From: Begonia masoniana
Taxonomy: Eukaryota; Streptophyta; Magnoliopsida; Cucurbitales; Begoniaceae
Direction of reading: 5' to 3'
DNA length: 64,000 nucleotides
NCBI GenBank assembly: GCA_022432975.1
Contig: CM039508.1
Coordinates: 18,327,330-18,391,329 of the forward strand
A program made the translations under genes and the position numbers. The notes under the pieces were generated by a model, which saw only the letters and a program-made list of their open reading frames with translations, did no database searches and was not told the DNA's origin. Positions 22,022 to 35,500 of this stretch are shown here, piece by piece (positions within the stretch are counted from its first letter, which is position 1; every line of letters begins with the position of its first letter).

Positions 22022-24237
22022 TGTAGCGCCCCAAGTTATCTGAACCCGGTTCGCTACTCAAAATACTGAACCGAACTATGACTTTTTGGGAAATTTTAAA
22101 ATTTCATTCAATGATCAGGAATTGACTCTTAAAACATTAAAACTTGCAGCGGAAAAATCATCGTAAAAACAATATCTATTAAATAGTTAAAATATTCAAG
22201 GCAGTTGGTTGAAAGAGAAAAAAAGAAAACAGAACACGTCGACCGATCACTTAACAACAAAAGTCTTTTACTCTCAAACAAAACAGAACACATTGACCGG
22301 TCACTAAACGACAAAACATTCTCATCTCATATCTGCCGATAGAACAAACTACGTCTTCCGATCACTAGACGACAAAAAAAATCCTCAATTCACATCTACC
22401 GATCGCAAAACGACAAATTTCTTCCTACATTATCCGATTACCAAAACGACAAAGCTACTAAAGACTTATACCGAAGATGTCTACCGATGGCTTCTACTGA
22501 AGACATCTTCCGATGGCTTTTCTGAAGACATCTTCCGATTACAAAACGACAAATTCTAATACTCACATCCACCGATGGACTAAATCCACCGATAGACAAT
22601 ACTCTCGACTTCTGCCGATAGACATCATCTACCGATAGATAAAAAATACGCAACATCTGTCGATAGACATCATCTACCGATAGATAAAAAATACTCGACA
22701 TCTATCGATAGACATCATCTACCGATAGATCAAAAATACTTAACATCTGCTGATAGACATCATCTACCGATAGATCAAAAATACTCAACATCTGCCGATA
22801 GACATCATTTATCGATAGATCAAAAATACTCAACGAAAACAACATAGCAACAATTTCACTATAAACAAAGAAAACTCTGACTACCAAAAGAACTTGAGCA
22901 TTTTACTAAAACCATTCAAAACTACTTAAATCCGTGTACTACTCCAAAATTTAGTAAAAACCACTATTAAAACTAACAGAGTATCATTATCAGAAAGAGT
23001 CTCAAATTGTATTCAAAACATCAAAACTACTATTGTCACTAAAACTCTCAACATATTTAAATTGGATCATGGTTCAGTAAACCTTCTCATCTACTGACAC
23101 CAGTTAAACCGCCCCATCAGTTCGCCAAGTCGAGGCATGAATGTGCTCCCCAATCAGCCTATTCCTTAGCATACTCAGAAAACACACCTGCAGTCATTTC
23201 TTCACCTACATCACAAAACTCATCTATTAGCCTAATGCTAAGTAAGTAAAGCAGTAATGAAATCAAATGCTGAAACATAAATTCCTAAACATGCAGTTTC
23301 TACTTTCTCATCTCAGTTGCATATGCATTCGTTTCTGATTTGATCCCCCTGTGAAATTGGGAGTTGGATCACTTCTCCCAAAGTCATATATCCTCTCTCT
23401 TGATTAAGGGGCGGATTAGTTCCCTTAACAACTGTTCAGATCCCTCTGTGAAATTGGGGTTTGGATCACTTCCCCCAAAGTCATACATCCTCTCTCTTGA
23501 TTAAGGGGCGGATTAGTTCCCTTAACAACTGTTATAGTCTGTTCATTCCTTACCATGCCATTTCATGTAAATTCATTTTCGCATAGTTTTCAAAATATGA
23601 TGCATGACATACAAACACATTCAAGCATGCACAACCTACTGTTTTGTGATGTAGGCCCGAAGGCACAAGCATACTTTACTTACCTGGTCTCCTAGAGATT
23701 GTTGGAAAAGGCTACCTCGAGAGCTACTCAAACCTAAAACCACAGACAGGGTGTTAATTAGATCTTCTCTAAATTTCATTTCTGCTATTCAGAAATCTAA
23801 GGAAACTAGTTCGGGAGCTTAGTCCATCGTGCATTCCCGATTCACAACAAAACCCGAACTAGCTCGCACATACAGCATTCTCGATACACTCATTCTACTG
23901 CAAACAAATCTTCTAATGTACATTCTACTTTCATTATAATTCATCAGCAAGAAGGAAACTGAGGAAAAACTCACCTAGATAGGCGAAGAATCTGGCTGGA
24001 AAAATCGCCGAGAGGGAGTCTGCTGAGCTGCTGAATGCCGAAAGAGGTAATAAAACAGTGGCGGCTAAAACCCTTAGCTGACCCCTTTTATTACACTAAT
24101 TATTGCAAATTACGTCTTTGCCCATAGCAGCCAAGGCTTAACCTATTTAAACAACAAATCATAGACACTTAATTTCACAAGGAGTAAAAGTTACTAAAAG
24201 AAGTTATTAATTAAGGTGGACATTACCAGTTGCTACA
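22022..24237 (-). mobile_element. 3' LTR of element A1
   Basis: The LTR runs from TGTAGCGCCCC to AGTTGCTACA. It carries a 45 bp repeat block, a 97 bp two-copy duplication near 23342-23530 and the GCGGCTAAAACCCTTAGCT segment near 24060. The terminal hexamers TGTAGC and GCTACA are perfect inverted repeats, differing from the TGTAAC/GTTACA ends of related families by matched changes on both sides. Confidence 0.9.
22621..22835. repeat. 45 bp tandem repeat in the A1 3' LTR, five units
   Basis: Units begin GACATCATCTACCGATAGAT and continue with AAAAAATACT and a CATCTGYCGATA end. Five units (the last partial) are present here against four in the 5' LTR at 29494-29662. Confidence 0.85.
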
Positions 24238-24253
24238 ATCTACCCTCCTTAAA
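24238..24253 (-). other. Polypurine tract of element A1
   Basis: The minus strand reads TTTAAGGAGGGTAGAT immediately before the LTR start TGTAGCAAC. Confidence 0.85.
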
Positions 24254-24299
24254 AGAATTTTGTCCTCAAAACTTAGTGCTTAAACAGCTAAGGGTATCG

Positions 24300-25735
24300 A
24301 CTCATCATGTCCTACTGGCATTCCCAGGTTGCCTCCTCAACATTCTGATTATGCCATAAAACTTTCACTAGCTGAACCTCTTTGTTGCGCAACACTTTCA
24401 CAGTATAGTCTAGGATCCTTACTGGTTTCTCCTCATATGCAAGAGTAGGATGAACTTCAATACTCTGCTGTTCCACAATTTGTGATGGATCTCGGACACA
24501 CTTCTTCAACATGGAAACATGGAACACATTATGGATTCCTTCCATAGAGGTTGGTAGCTGTAATTTGTAAGCCGCCTTCCCAATCCTTTTCAAGATTGAA
24601 AAGGGTCCAATAAATCTGGGGTTCAACTTGTCTCTCTTACCAAATCTCAAAATTCCTTTGAATGGTGATACCTTAAGAAAAACTTCATCACCTACTTCAA
24701 ACTCTAATTCTCTGCGTCTTCTGTCGGCATAGCTTTTCTGTCGGCTTTGAGCTGTTAAGATCCTCTGGCGGATGAGGGTAACCTTCTCAACAGTTTGTTG
24801 CACAATGTCAGGAAACCAACTTCATCCTAGTACAAAGGAGATTTGCACTTTCGTCCATACAATGCTTCATACGGTGCCATTCCTATTGTTGCCTGAAAAC
24901 TGTTATTATAAGAAAACTCCACCAATGATAAATATGTACTCCAAAATCCTTGAAAATCTAATATGCATGCATGGAGCATATCTTCTAAGGTCTGAATAGT
25001 TCTTTCAGATTGTCCGTCTATTTAAGGGTGAAAAGCTGTGCTAAAACTAAGCTGTGTTCCCATAGCCTTGTGCAAACTCTTCCAAAACTTAGAGGTGAAT
25101 CGAGAATCTCGGTCTGAAACTATGGTACCTGGAACTCCATGTAACCTAACAATCTCTTGCACATACAGTTCAGCAAGCTGATCCATCGAGTATGTCATCC
25201 TCATAGGCAGAAAGTGGGCAGATTTGGTTAATCGATCTACTATTACCCAGATTGCATCATATCCCTTTGCTGTTCTAGGTAATCCCACCATGAAGTCCAT
25301 CGTTATTTGTTCTCATTTCCATTCGGGAACTGGTAGGGATTGTAATGTTCCTGCAGGCCTCTGATGTTCAGCTTTAATCTGCTGACAACACAAACATGAT
25401 CCTACATACTCTGCCACACACCTTTTCATACTTGGCCACCAATAATGCTGTTTGAGGTCCTTGTACATCTTCGTACTTCCAGGGTGGACAGAAAATCTAG
25501 AAGAATGTGCTTCAGAAAGAATCTCATCTCGAAGTTCTTTAATGGCAGGAACAAACCATCTATTTCTAAACTTAAGGATTCCATTAGCAGAATAGTTAAA
25601 ATCTGATTTGTCCGTAGAATCTATGCTTAACTTGTACTTGTTACACTCTACATCATTTGTCTGAGCTTCCTTTATTCTTTCTAGAATGGTGGGTCTCAAG
25701 GATATGACAGTAAGCATGGCTGATACACTGTGCAC
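24300..25735 (-). pseudogene. Element A1 integrase with chromodomain tail
   Basis: The zinc-binding domain (AHSSRFSVHPGSTKM, then CLCCQQIKAEHQRP) lies at about 25340-25560. The core follows with [25 protein letters not shown] and a damaged DGQSER block at 25020. The C-terminal part has SYADRRRRELEFEVGD, GPFSILKRIGKAAYKLQLP and HNVFHVSMLKK, and the tail ends with VKVLWHNQNVEEATWE, a chromodomain signature. Breaks include a stop after PVPEWK (25313), a stop at 25022, a stop and shift near 24810-24840, and a stop after TWECQ at 24312. The integrase would insert the cDNA into chromatin; this copy cannot. Confidence 0.85.
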
Positions 25736-25739
25736 TGCT

Positions 25740-27156
25740 TCTAGATTAAACCTTTGGAATTCTGACTATAAGGCTAATGGCATATTGAAAATCATAGTTG
25801 GGGTTGATGTTGTCACTCTACTCAAGGCATCGGCCACTACATTAGCTTTGCCGGGATGATATTGATCTCAAAATCGTAATCCTTGACAAACTCCAACCAC
25901 CGACGTTGCCTTATATTTAATTCCTTCTGTGTGAAGATATATTTCATACTTTTATGGTCCGAGAATATTTCACAAGTTTGTCCATACAGGTAATGCCTCT
26001 AAATCTTAAGTGCAAATACTACTGTAGCTAATTCCAAGTCATGTGTAGGGTAATTCTTCTCATGTGTTTTCAACTGTCTAGAAGCGTAGGCTATTACTTT
26101 TCCCTCTTGCATCAAGACACAACCAAGTCCAATCTTGTATGCATCACAGTAAATGCTAAATTTACCATTCTCGACAGGGAGGGTTAATATTGGGGCATTG
26201 GTCAGTTTCTTTTTCAAGGTCTGGAAACTGGATTCACACTCCTCTGTCCAAGCATACTTGATATCTTTCCTTGTTAACCGAGTGAGGGGTATTGCAATCT
26301 TTGAAAATCCTTCAATAAATTTTCTATAATATCCTGCTAATCCAAAAAAACTCTGAATATTTGCAGCACTCCCCGGTCGGGGCCACTCATTGACTGCTTG
26401 AACCTTGGCTGGATCGACAGATATTCCATCTCTAGAGATCACGTGACCAAGAAAGTGAACTCTGTCCAACCAAAACTCACACTTGAAAAACTTGGCATAA
26501 AGTTGGTGCTGCCTAAGTACTCCTAACACCAAACTCAAATGCCTTGCATGCTCATCCTTAGTACTAGAATAGATTAGAATGTCATCTATAAACACAATGA
26601 CAAACTTGTCCAAATACTCATGAAACACTCTATTCATAAGATCCATGAAGGCTGCCAGTGCATTAGTCAATCCAAAGGACATAACCAAAAACTCATAATG
26701 TTCATACCTTGTGCGAAAAGCAGTCTTTGGGATATCTTCAGATTTAACCTTCAACTGGTAATAACCGGACCTAAGGTCAATCTTAGAGAAAACTCTTTTA
26801 CCATTAAGTTGGTCGAATAAATCGTCAATCCTTGGCAATGGATACTTGTTCTTGACAGTTAGCTTATTTAGTTTCCGATAATCAATGCACATCCGCATCG
26901 ATCCATCCTTCTTTTTGACAAAAAGGACAGGTGCACCCCACGGTGAAAAGCTAGGGCGTATGAACCCTTTCTCTAACAGATCCTCCAACTGCTTCTTTAA
27001 TTCTTTAAGTTCTGTTGGTGCTAGTCTATATGGATTCTTAGACACAGGCTCGGCGCCGGGGTAAACATGTACAACGAATTCAATTTCTCTATCTGGTAGT
27101 AAACTAGGAAGGTCGTCTAAGAATACTTCAGGAAAGTCTTGGACAACTAAGACATT
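25740..27156 (-). pseudogene. Element A1 reverse transcriptase and RNase H
   Basis: The longest clean stretch (25999-27045, 348 codons) carries the [34 protein letters not shown] and the catalytic [10 protein letters not shown], then the connection [19 protein letters not shown] and the RNase H start [20 protein letters not shown]. The leader in front ([12 protein letters not shown]) extends to about 27150. The RNase H continues left of 25999 with a frameshift before the [17 protein letters not shown] end near 25830. RT and RNase H together copy the genomic RNA to DNA. The catalytic Asp pair is intact, but the frame breaks disable the polyprotein. Confidence 0.9.
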
Positions 27157-28737
27157 TTAAGGATTTGCTTTTCCTACAAGTTGTGTGTCTAAAACGCTAG
27201 CTAAGAAACACAAATACTCTCCACATGGGGAAGGTCTGGTGTTAATAGAAGTCATTACAGACATTTCCTTATTCTTCTTCGAAGCTTGAAAGGTATGTTT
27301 CAAACTACTAAGGGGTTGGAAGCTAACTATTCCAGTCCTACAATCAATTGTGGCATGGTGCTTAAACAACCAGTCCATCCCTAGGATTACATCAAATCCC
27401 ATTATATCCATAATAATGAGATCAACAGGTAAATTCTTGTTTCCCACTATCACCACACTATTAAGTATCACTCGGCTAGAGTGCATGCATTCACCAGAGG
27501 GTAACGTGACATTAAACATATGTTCAAATGGCGTAGGTTGTACATCTAGCTTAACAGCAAATGCAGATGCTATAAATGAATGTGTTGCACCAGAATCTAT
27601 TAAAGTAAAAGCAGGTATAGAGTTGATCAATATAGTACCTAATACAACAGCGGGCTGTTCTTCACCCGACTCCATCATGGAGAATATCCTTGGTTTAATC
27701 ATAGCAGGGCCGCTCTTAGAAGCTGGGCAGTCTCTGCTAATATGGCTGACCTTGTTATAATTATAGCATCTGGTGACCCTAGGCTTCGGGCATTCTTTGA
27801 TCGTGTGTCCAACCTCCTCACAGTTGAAACACTTCCCAAAGCCCAATCTGCACTCGCTCGGGTGGTTCTTCAAACACTTAGGACACTGGGGAAATTTCCT
27901 GACATTCTGTATCTTCCCTCCTGTTCCTTGGCTATTCTAGCCTTCACTAGGCCTCTTCATTTCTCTTTGTTGGTGTGGCTGAACAAACTTTTGTGGGACC
28001 TCCTTTGTTCCAGCACACTTCCTTTCAGCTTCTTCCACTTTCAGAGCAGTGGACACAACTTCGCTGAATGACAAGCCTTTAATACCACAAAATTTAACTC
28101 CTCGATAAATTTTTGGCTTCAGCCCATGCACAAACTTGAACACCTTATCCTCGTCCCTGTGAGCAAAATGTCCAGCAAACCTGGACAGGGACTCGAATTG
28201 CCTACTGTACTCGGCCACAGACCCTGTCTGCTTCAAGTTCAGAAATTCCAACTTCTTTGCAGTTTGAACAGTGTTGTTAAAATACTTCTCATAGAAAATG
28301 TCCTTGAATTGTGACCAAGACATCGCCAAGACATCAGTGGTGGTCTCTATTGTTTCCCACTAGAATTGAGCATCACCAGCCAAATAAAACGTTGCCAACG
28401 TGACCTTGTCTCTTTCTCCAATGTTGGCGCACCTAAACATACTCTCAATCTTTCTAAGCCACCCTTCAGCAATAACCGGATCAGACGACTGTCCATCAAA
28501 CGTGGGTGGTTGTAGCCTCCTGGATCTAACTCCAGAATGTTCATTGCTAGAACTCGAGTTGGCACTTCCTTGTACCTCTCGGTTCAACAGCACTCCTAAT
28601 TGATCAGACTGCTGACGCACTAGGTCTGTTTACTGATGCTCCAAATCTGTCAGCTGCCTAATCACGCTAGGATCTTCTTCAGTTCTCAAGTTGGGCATCT
28701 CTCTTGGTACTCTTGGTCTTCCTGGTCGTCTAGCCAT
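27157..28737 (-). pseudogene. Element A1 gag and aspartic protease
   Basis: Gag starts at the ATG at 28735-28737 (MARRPGRPRVPREMPN). It shows RRLQPPTFDGQSSDP, WLRKIESMF, the SWSQFKDIFYEKYFNNTV block and FVHGLKPKIYRGV. Two zinc knuckles follow near 27760-27860: the first, CFNCEEVGHTIKEC, is intact; the second has lost its second Cys (CYNYNKVSH). The protease motif LIDSGATHSFIA and [17 protein letters not shown] are at about 27350-27610. A stop sits early in gag near 28628, and frame changes occur near 28340 and 27900. Confidence 0.85.
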
Positions 28738-28877
28738 TTTCTATACTCCTGTTCAAGGTTAACTACTCTCATAAACATCTAATAACTAAGGTTAACATAA
28801 ATACTTACAGTTGTTGGAGTACTCCCATGCGACGATTGGCGCTGATGAGTAATCTTTTGAATGGTTTAACTGAATGT

Positions 28878-28888
28878 CTCTGATACCA
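28878..28888 (-). other. Primer binding site of element A1
   Basis: The minus strand reads TGGTATCAGAG, the initiator tRNA-Met type primer site, 8 bases from the LTR end at 28897 (the LTR-proximal CCATA is duplicated here). Confidence 0.85.
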
Positions 28889-28896
28889 TACCATAC

Positions 28897-30980
28897 TGTA
28901 GCGCCCCGAGTTATCTGAACCCAGTTCGCTACACAAAATACTGAACCGAACTATGACTTTTTGGGAAATTTAAAATTTAATTCAATGATCAGGAATTGAC
29001 TCTTAAAACGTTAAAACTTGCAGCGGAAAAATCATCGTAAAAACAATGTCTATTAAATAGTTAAAATATTTAAAGCATTTGGTTGAAAGAGAAAAAAAGA
29101 AAATAGAACACGTCGACCGAACACTAAACGACAAAAGCCTTTTACTCTCAAACAAAACAGAACACATTGACCGGTCACTAAACGACAAAACATTCTCAGC
29201 TCATATCTGCCGATAGAATAAACTACGTCTTCTTATCACTAGACGACAAAAAAATCCTCAATTCACATCTACCGATCGCAAAACGACAAATTTCTTCCTA
29301 CATCATCCGATTACCAAAACGACAACCCTACTAAAGACTTATACCGAAGACGTCTACCGATGGCTTCTACTGAAGACATCTTCCGATGGCTTTTCTGAAC
29401 ACATCTTCCGATTACAAAACGACAAATTCTAATACTCACATCCACCGATGGACTAAATCCACCGATAGACAAAACTCTCGACTTCTGTCGATAGACATCA
29501 TCTATCGATAGATAAAAAATACTCGACATATGTCGATAGACATCATCTACCAATAGATAAAAAATACTCAACATCTGTCGATAGACATCATCTACCGATA
29601 TATCAAAAATACTCAACATCTGCCGATAGACATCATCTACCGATAAATAAAAAATACTCAACGAAAACAACATAGCAACAATTTCACTATAAACAAAGAA
29701 AACTCTGACTACCAAAATAACTTGAGCATTTTACTAAAATCGTTCAAAACTACTTAAATCCGTGTACTACTCCAAAATTTGGTAAAAACTACTATTAAAA
29801 CTAACAGAGTATCATTATCAGAAAGAGTCTCAAATTGTATTCAAAACATCAAAACTACTACTGTCACTAAAACTCTCAACATATTTAAATTGGATCATGG
29901 TTCAGTAAACCTTCTCATCTACTGACACCAATTAAACCACCCCATCAGTTTGCCAAGTCGAGGCATGAATGTCTCCCTCAACCAGCCTATTCCTCAACAT
30001 ACTCAGAAAACACACCTGCAGTCACTTCTTCACCTATATCACAAAACTCATCTATTAGCCTAATGCTAAGTAAGTAAAGCAGTAATGAAATCAAATGCTG
30101 AAACATAAATTCCTAAACATGCAGTTTCTACTTTCTCATCTCAGTTGTATATGCATTCGTTTCTGATTTGATCCCCCTGTGAAATTGGGAGTTGGATCAC
30201 TTCTCCCAAAGTTATACATCCTCTCTCTTGATTAAGGGGCGGATTAGTTTCCTTAACAACTGTTTAGATCCCCCTGTGAAATTGGGGTTTGGATCACTTC
30301 CCCCAAAGTCATACAGCCTCTCTCTTGATTAAGGGGCAGATTAGTTCCCTTAACAACTGTTACAGTCTGTTCATTCCTTACCATGCCATTTCATGTAAAT
30401 TCATTTTCGCATAGTTTTCAAAATATGATGCATGACATACAAACACATTCAAGCATGCATAACCCTACTGTTTTGTGATGTAGGCCCGAAGGCACAAGCA
30501 TACTTTACTTACCTGGTCTCCTGGAGATTGTTGGAAAAGGCTACCTTGAGAGCTACTCAAACCTAAAACCATAGACAGAGTGTTAATTAGAACTTCTCTA
30601 AATTTCATTTCTGCTATTCAGAAATCTAAGGAAACTAGTTCGGGAGCTTAGTCCATCGTGCATTCCCGATTTACCACAAAACCCGAACTAGCTCGCACAT
30701 ACAGCATTCTCGATACACTCATTCTACCGGAAACAGATCTTCTAATGTACATTCTACTTTCATTATGATTCATCAGCAAGAAGGAAACTGAGGGAAAACT
30801 CACCTAGATAGACGAAGAATCTGGCTGGAAAAATCACCGAGAGGGAGTCTGCTGAGCTGCTGAATGCCGAAAGAGGTAATAAAACAGTGGCGGCTAAAAC
30901 CCTTAGGCTACCCCTTTTATTACACTAATTATTGCAAATTATGTCTTTGCCCATAGCAGCCAAGGCTTAACCTATTTAAA
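28897..30980 (-). mobile_element. 5' LTR of element A1, outer end missing
   Basis: It aligns with the 3' LTR at 22022 from TGTAGCGCCCC onward but stops at ACCTATTTAAA (30980), equivalent to 24151, where the copia LTR begins. The final 86 LTR bases and the target duplication are absent. Confidence 0.85.
29494..29662. repeat. 45 bp tandem repeat in the A1 5' LTR, four units
   Basis: Same unit as at 22621-22835 (GACATCATCTACCGATAGAT and so on) with one unit fewer, so the array length changed after the element inserted. Confidence 0.85.
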
Positions 30981-32498
30981 TGGATATATATGGATATAGA
31001 GAACAATTCTCCAAACCACCACGGAAATGCTCTTAAAATAGATTGTTTCTCAAAATGAATTCTCCCACACTTTCAAACAAATGAGGTCTTAACCTCTATT
31101 TATAGTGTAAGAATTTTGCAACAACTATCATAACATTTAAAACAATTGTTACAAAATTTAATTTACCATTAAGTTAGAATTGATTTCTTAATAATATTTA
31201 TAACAAAAGATGTTAAAGATGTTATGGAAATCAAAACAACTTCTCATCATGACCTTACACTTGGAACCATGATTTGGCAAAATTCATTTTAAAAAACTAT
31301 TTTCAAAAACAACTTTATGTTTGTTAATTAATTGAACAATTCAATTATTTCATTTAATGAAACATAACAAACATATTAATTATGACAACTTTTGTCATGT
31401 GTCTTATAAGTTGATTATTCAACTATTTCATCTAATGAAATATAATAAACTTATTATTGAGTGTATTAAATAATTAACTCATAGTTAATTATTTAATCTT
31501 CTTTGTTCATTTTTCTATTATTCGAATAATGATAGAAGGTGACAAAGGGACTGATGGACCTATAATTTTAAGCTTCAATAATTTTTTTGTTAATTAATAT
31601 AAACTCTTTATATCAATTAACGTAATTATTAACTCTAAAGTAAGTCCATTAAATACTTAGAGTTGCACTCTTAAAACTATAGATTATGTTTACTCAAAGT
31701 AATGTCCATTGATATAGTCATTACATATGTACTAACCCTCCATTTAGATTCGTAATAGAGCTAGGTTTATAATCTGTTAACCTCTCATATTACATCTTTA
31801 TCCTTAACTACCATTAGTCCTTGATTGAATAATTAATTCATAACGATTTATGAATTTTGCCGCTAATTATTCGATCTTTTAACTAAAAAAAAAGGGAATC
31901 CAATAAAATGGATTTCATTGTATCGATATTAACATTCTCAGCTATTCATCTTAATTTATTCCCAATATACGAGGTGTGTGAATTGTAACTCATACAAAAC
32001 TTTACCAAGTAAATTAAAGAATAAATTAAAATAAAATAGGAGTTTGTTAAATACAATAAATTAAGATTACACATATATGACCATCATTATGATAAAGTTA
32101 TTTGTTCTAGGTTTAACGGAAATTATAAGAACAATATAATTTTATCTGGTCCAGTCCTATATAATCATATTATATAAAACTTATTTACCTTATGTCACTA
32201 CATATATATTCGGGATATAACTATGCATTCTTAATGAGATAAACTAAGTTTATGACTATGATTTATTTGAAAATTCCATACTTCAAATATAAGTCATGGA
32301 CTTGTTTTGGTTATTACTCTTTATATTATATCCCTCATATATACCATATATATGTCAATATAAAGTTTGCACAAATAACCAAGAAATTTTCTCTGAATTT
32401 TATAAAGCATGATCTTTAAATGCAAGCATAATATTAATCCATTTAAATAATATAACTGTTCTATTACATTTGCTTGTTTAGGCACATAATTCCCAACA
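30981..32498 (-). mobile_element. 3' LTR of the copia element
   Basis: The minus strand starts TGTTGGGAATTATGTGCC at 32498 and ends in TATATATCCA at 30981 (1518 bp). TGTTGGGAATTATG after a GCAAATGGGAGTT polypurine tract is a very common copia LTR start in plants. Confidence 0.85.
31097..31104 (-). promoter_or_regulatory. TATA box of the copia LTR
   Basis: The minus strand reads CACTATAAATAGAGG, a consensus TATA box about 1.4 kb into the LTR. The truncated 5' LTR lacks this region, so the element has no promoter in front of its genes. Confidence 0.6.
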
Positions 32499-32511
32499 AA
32501 CTCCCATTTGC
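32499..32511 (-). other. Polypurine tract of the copia element
   Basis: The minus strand reads GCAAATGGGAGTT directly before the LTR start TGTTGGG, right after the polyprotein stop at 32513-32515. Confidence 0.85.
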
Positions 32512-32512
32512 C

Positions 32513-35500
32513 CTAAAGCAAATGAGACATGTCTCTAATTCCTAAGCCCTCCAGATGTTCCTCAAAACGATTTCTAGGTAACGTCTTGGTGAAGGGATCA
32601 GCAAGATTCTCAGCTGATGAAATCTTCAGAACAGCACGTCTCCACGCTGCACGATATCTCTTATCACATAATATTTTCTCTCTATATGCTTTGTTCGCTT
32701 GTGACTTCTAGGTTCTTTAGAATTTGCCACTGCACCACTATTGTCACAGTATAAAGTCAGTGGCTTATCCATATTTGGAATTACTTCCAGATCAGTAAAG
32801 AATTTTCTAAGCCACACAGCTTCTTTTGATGCTTCACAAGCAGCAATGTATTCTGCTTCCATAGTAGAATCTGAAACACCACCTTGTTTCACGCTTCTCC
32901 AAACTATTGCTCCACCCCCAAGGGTGAAGATCGATCCAGATATCGACTTTCGATCATCTGTATCACTTTGAAAATCAGAATCTGCATATCCAGTTGGAAT
33001 CAAATCCCTACCAGAATATACAAGCATATAGTTTCTCGTTCTCCGTAGATACTTGAGAATATGTTTGACTGCTATCCAGTGATCTAATCCTGGATTTGAC
33101 TGGAATCGGCTGACTATCCCTACTGCATAACATATGTCGGGCCTTGTGCACAACATAGCATACATCAAGATTCCAACAGCAGATGCATAGGGGTAGCGTC
33201 TCATATCTTCCATCTTTTGAGGTATGTCAGGACACATTCTTTTAGAAAGAATAACTCCATGTCTAGAAGGTAAATTACCTTTCTTGGAGTTTTGCATTGA
33301 ATATTTGACAACTATTTTGTCAATGTACAACGCTTGAGACAAAGCTAACATTCTGTTTTTGCGATCTCTTATTAGACGGATCCCTAGAATGTAGCTTGCA
33401 TTTCCTAAATCTTTCATTTGGAATTGCTTAGCCAACTATGTTTTTATATCTGATAATAATTCTACATTATTCCCAATAAGTAGAATATCATCAACGTATA
33501 GAACTAAGAAGACCACACGCTTGTCATTAATGAGCTTGTATACACAAGACTCATCAAGGCACTGTGTGAACCCATAAGTTTTGATTGCTTCATCAAATCT
33601 TATATACCATGACCTGGATGCTTGTTTGAGTCCATAAATAGACCTATTTAACTTGCAAACCTTTTGCTTTGCATTTTTATCTATGAAACCTTCTGGTTGC
33701 TCCATATAAATGGTTTCCTCAAGATTACCATTTAGAAAGGCCGTCTTGACATCCATCTGCCAAATCTTATAATCATAATGAGCTGCAATAGAGAGCAAGA
33801 TACGAATGGACTTAAGCATAGCTACAGGAGAGAAAGTCTCTTCATAGTCAATTCCTTTCCTTTGGGTATAACCCTTAGCTACAAGCCTAGCTTTGAATGT
33901 CTCCACATTTCCGTCCATTCCTCTTTTTCTCTTATAGATCCATTTACACCCTAAAGGTTTTACCCCTTCAGGTAGATCTACAAGATCCCAGACAAAGTTG
34001 GAATACATCGATTCCATCTCAATTTTCATAGCTTCAAGCCATGCTTCTTTGTCAGTGTCTTCCATTGCATATCTGAATGACAATGGATAATCTTTTTCAT
34101 TATCAGTGACAACAACTTGTGCTTCACCCACCTGTCCGTATCGAACTGGTAGTCGTACTACCCTTTCGCTACGTCTAGGTGGCATGATGATCTGACTAGA
34201 AGTAGTGGTCTCCCGAGTACCGCGTGGAACAACAACTTTTGTAGTTTCACATCTAATCTCATTATCATGAATCTCTTCCAAGACAATCTTGCTTTGAGGT
34301 TTAAAGTTTGTCATATAGTCGTGTTCAAGAAACGTGGCATTTGTCGATACAATTACCTTGTTATCTTTGGAACTATAAAACAAACCTCCCCTTGTGCCTT
34401 TTGCATACCCGACAAAAATGCAAACCTCTGATCGTGGTTCTAATTTTTCAGTCTTACCTACAAACACATGTGCTGGACACCCCCATATGCGAAAGTGTCT
34501 CAAACTAGGTTTGTGACCATTCCACAACTCTAAAGGTGTCTTGGGAGTAGACTTAGATGGAACCACATTCAAAATGTAAGTCGCTGTCTGAATGGCATAT
34601 CCCCAAAATGATTTTGGAAGTACAGAGTAACTCGTCATGGATCGAGTCATGTTAAGTAAAGTCCTATTTCTCCTCTCAGCAACACCATTTTGCTGAGGAG
34701 TGCCCGGTGTTGTTAGCTGAGATATAATCCCATGTTCTAACAAGTAATCCTTGAATTGATAATCAAGGTATTCACCTCCTCGATCTGATCAAAGGCACTT
34801 GACCGTTTTACCTAATTGTTTTTCAACTTCAGCTTTAAACTCAAGAAACTTTCCAAAAGTTTCTGATTTAAATTGAATTAAATAAGTATAACCATATCTT
34901 GAGTAATCATCAACAAAAGTGATAAAGTACTCATAACCACCTCTTGCTCGAGTAGTCATTGGGCCACACACATCTGAATGTATGAGTTCAAGTGGCTCTT
35001 GGGCCCTTTGACCCTTAGCAGAAAAAGGTCTCTTGGTCATTTTTCCCTCTAGACATGATTCACAGACCGGCAGAAATCCAACATTTAGATTTCAAAGTTC
35101 TTATAATTACCACACCATTGGGCCAGAACAAATATCTAAACCATTTCTAGAAATAACAACAATATTATTATTAAAAGAAATTGAGTAACATTGTTCAAAT
35201 AAGAGAGAAACTGAAATGAGGTTTCTAGTAAACCCCGGTACAAAATAAACATTATTCAGTAATAAAAATTTATTTTGAAATTGTAATTTAGTTTCTCCCA
35301 CTGCTAAAGCTGAAACAAGTGCCCCATTGCCCACTCTCATAGTGAACTCCCCATCAGCTAGCTTCCGATAGGAATTAAGCATCTGTAAAGAACAACAAAC
35401 ATGATTAGTCGCACCTGAATCTATTATCCAGGGTGATAAATCATTTTCAACTAAACAAGATTCAATAACAAGTAAATCAGATTTACCTGTTTTCTTTTGT

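Larger units (their letters stand above)
22022..30980 (-). mobile_element. Element A1: chromovirus inserted in element C
   Basis: Two LTRs (22022-24237 and 28897-30980), a polypurine tract, a primer binding site and a gag-pol with all domains are present on the minus strand. The base pattern left of the insertion is TCTCT; the matching duplicate on the right is gone because the copia element and a deletion removed the last 86 bases of the 5' LTR. The two LTRs are similar: over the first 95 bases I count about five substitutions plus one indel. Confidence 0.85.

Noticed and set aside
22129..22887. Minus-strand frames reading FYLSVDDVYRQ repeats
   Set aside because: They are translations of the 45 bp LTR repeat and occur again in the other A1 LTR; there is no start context or domain.
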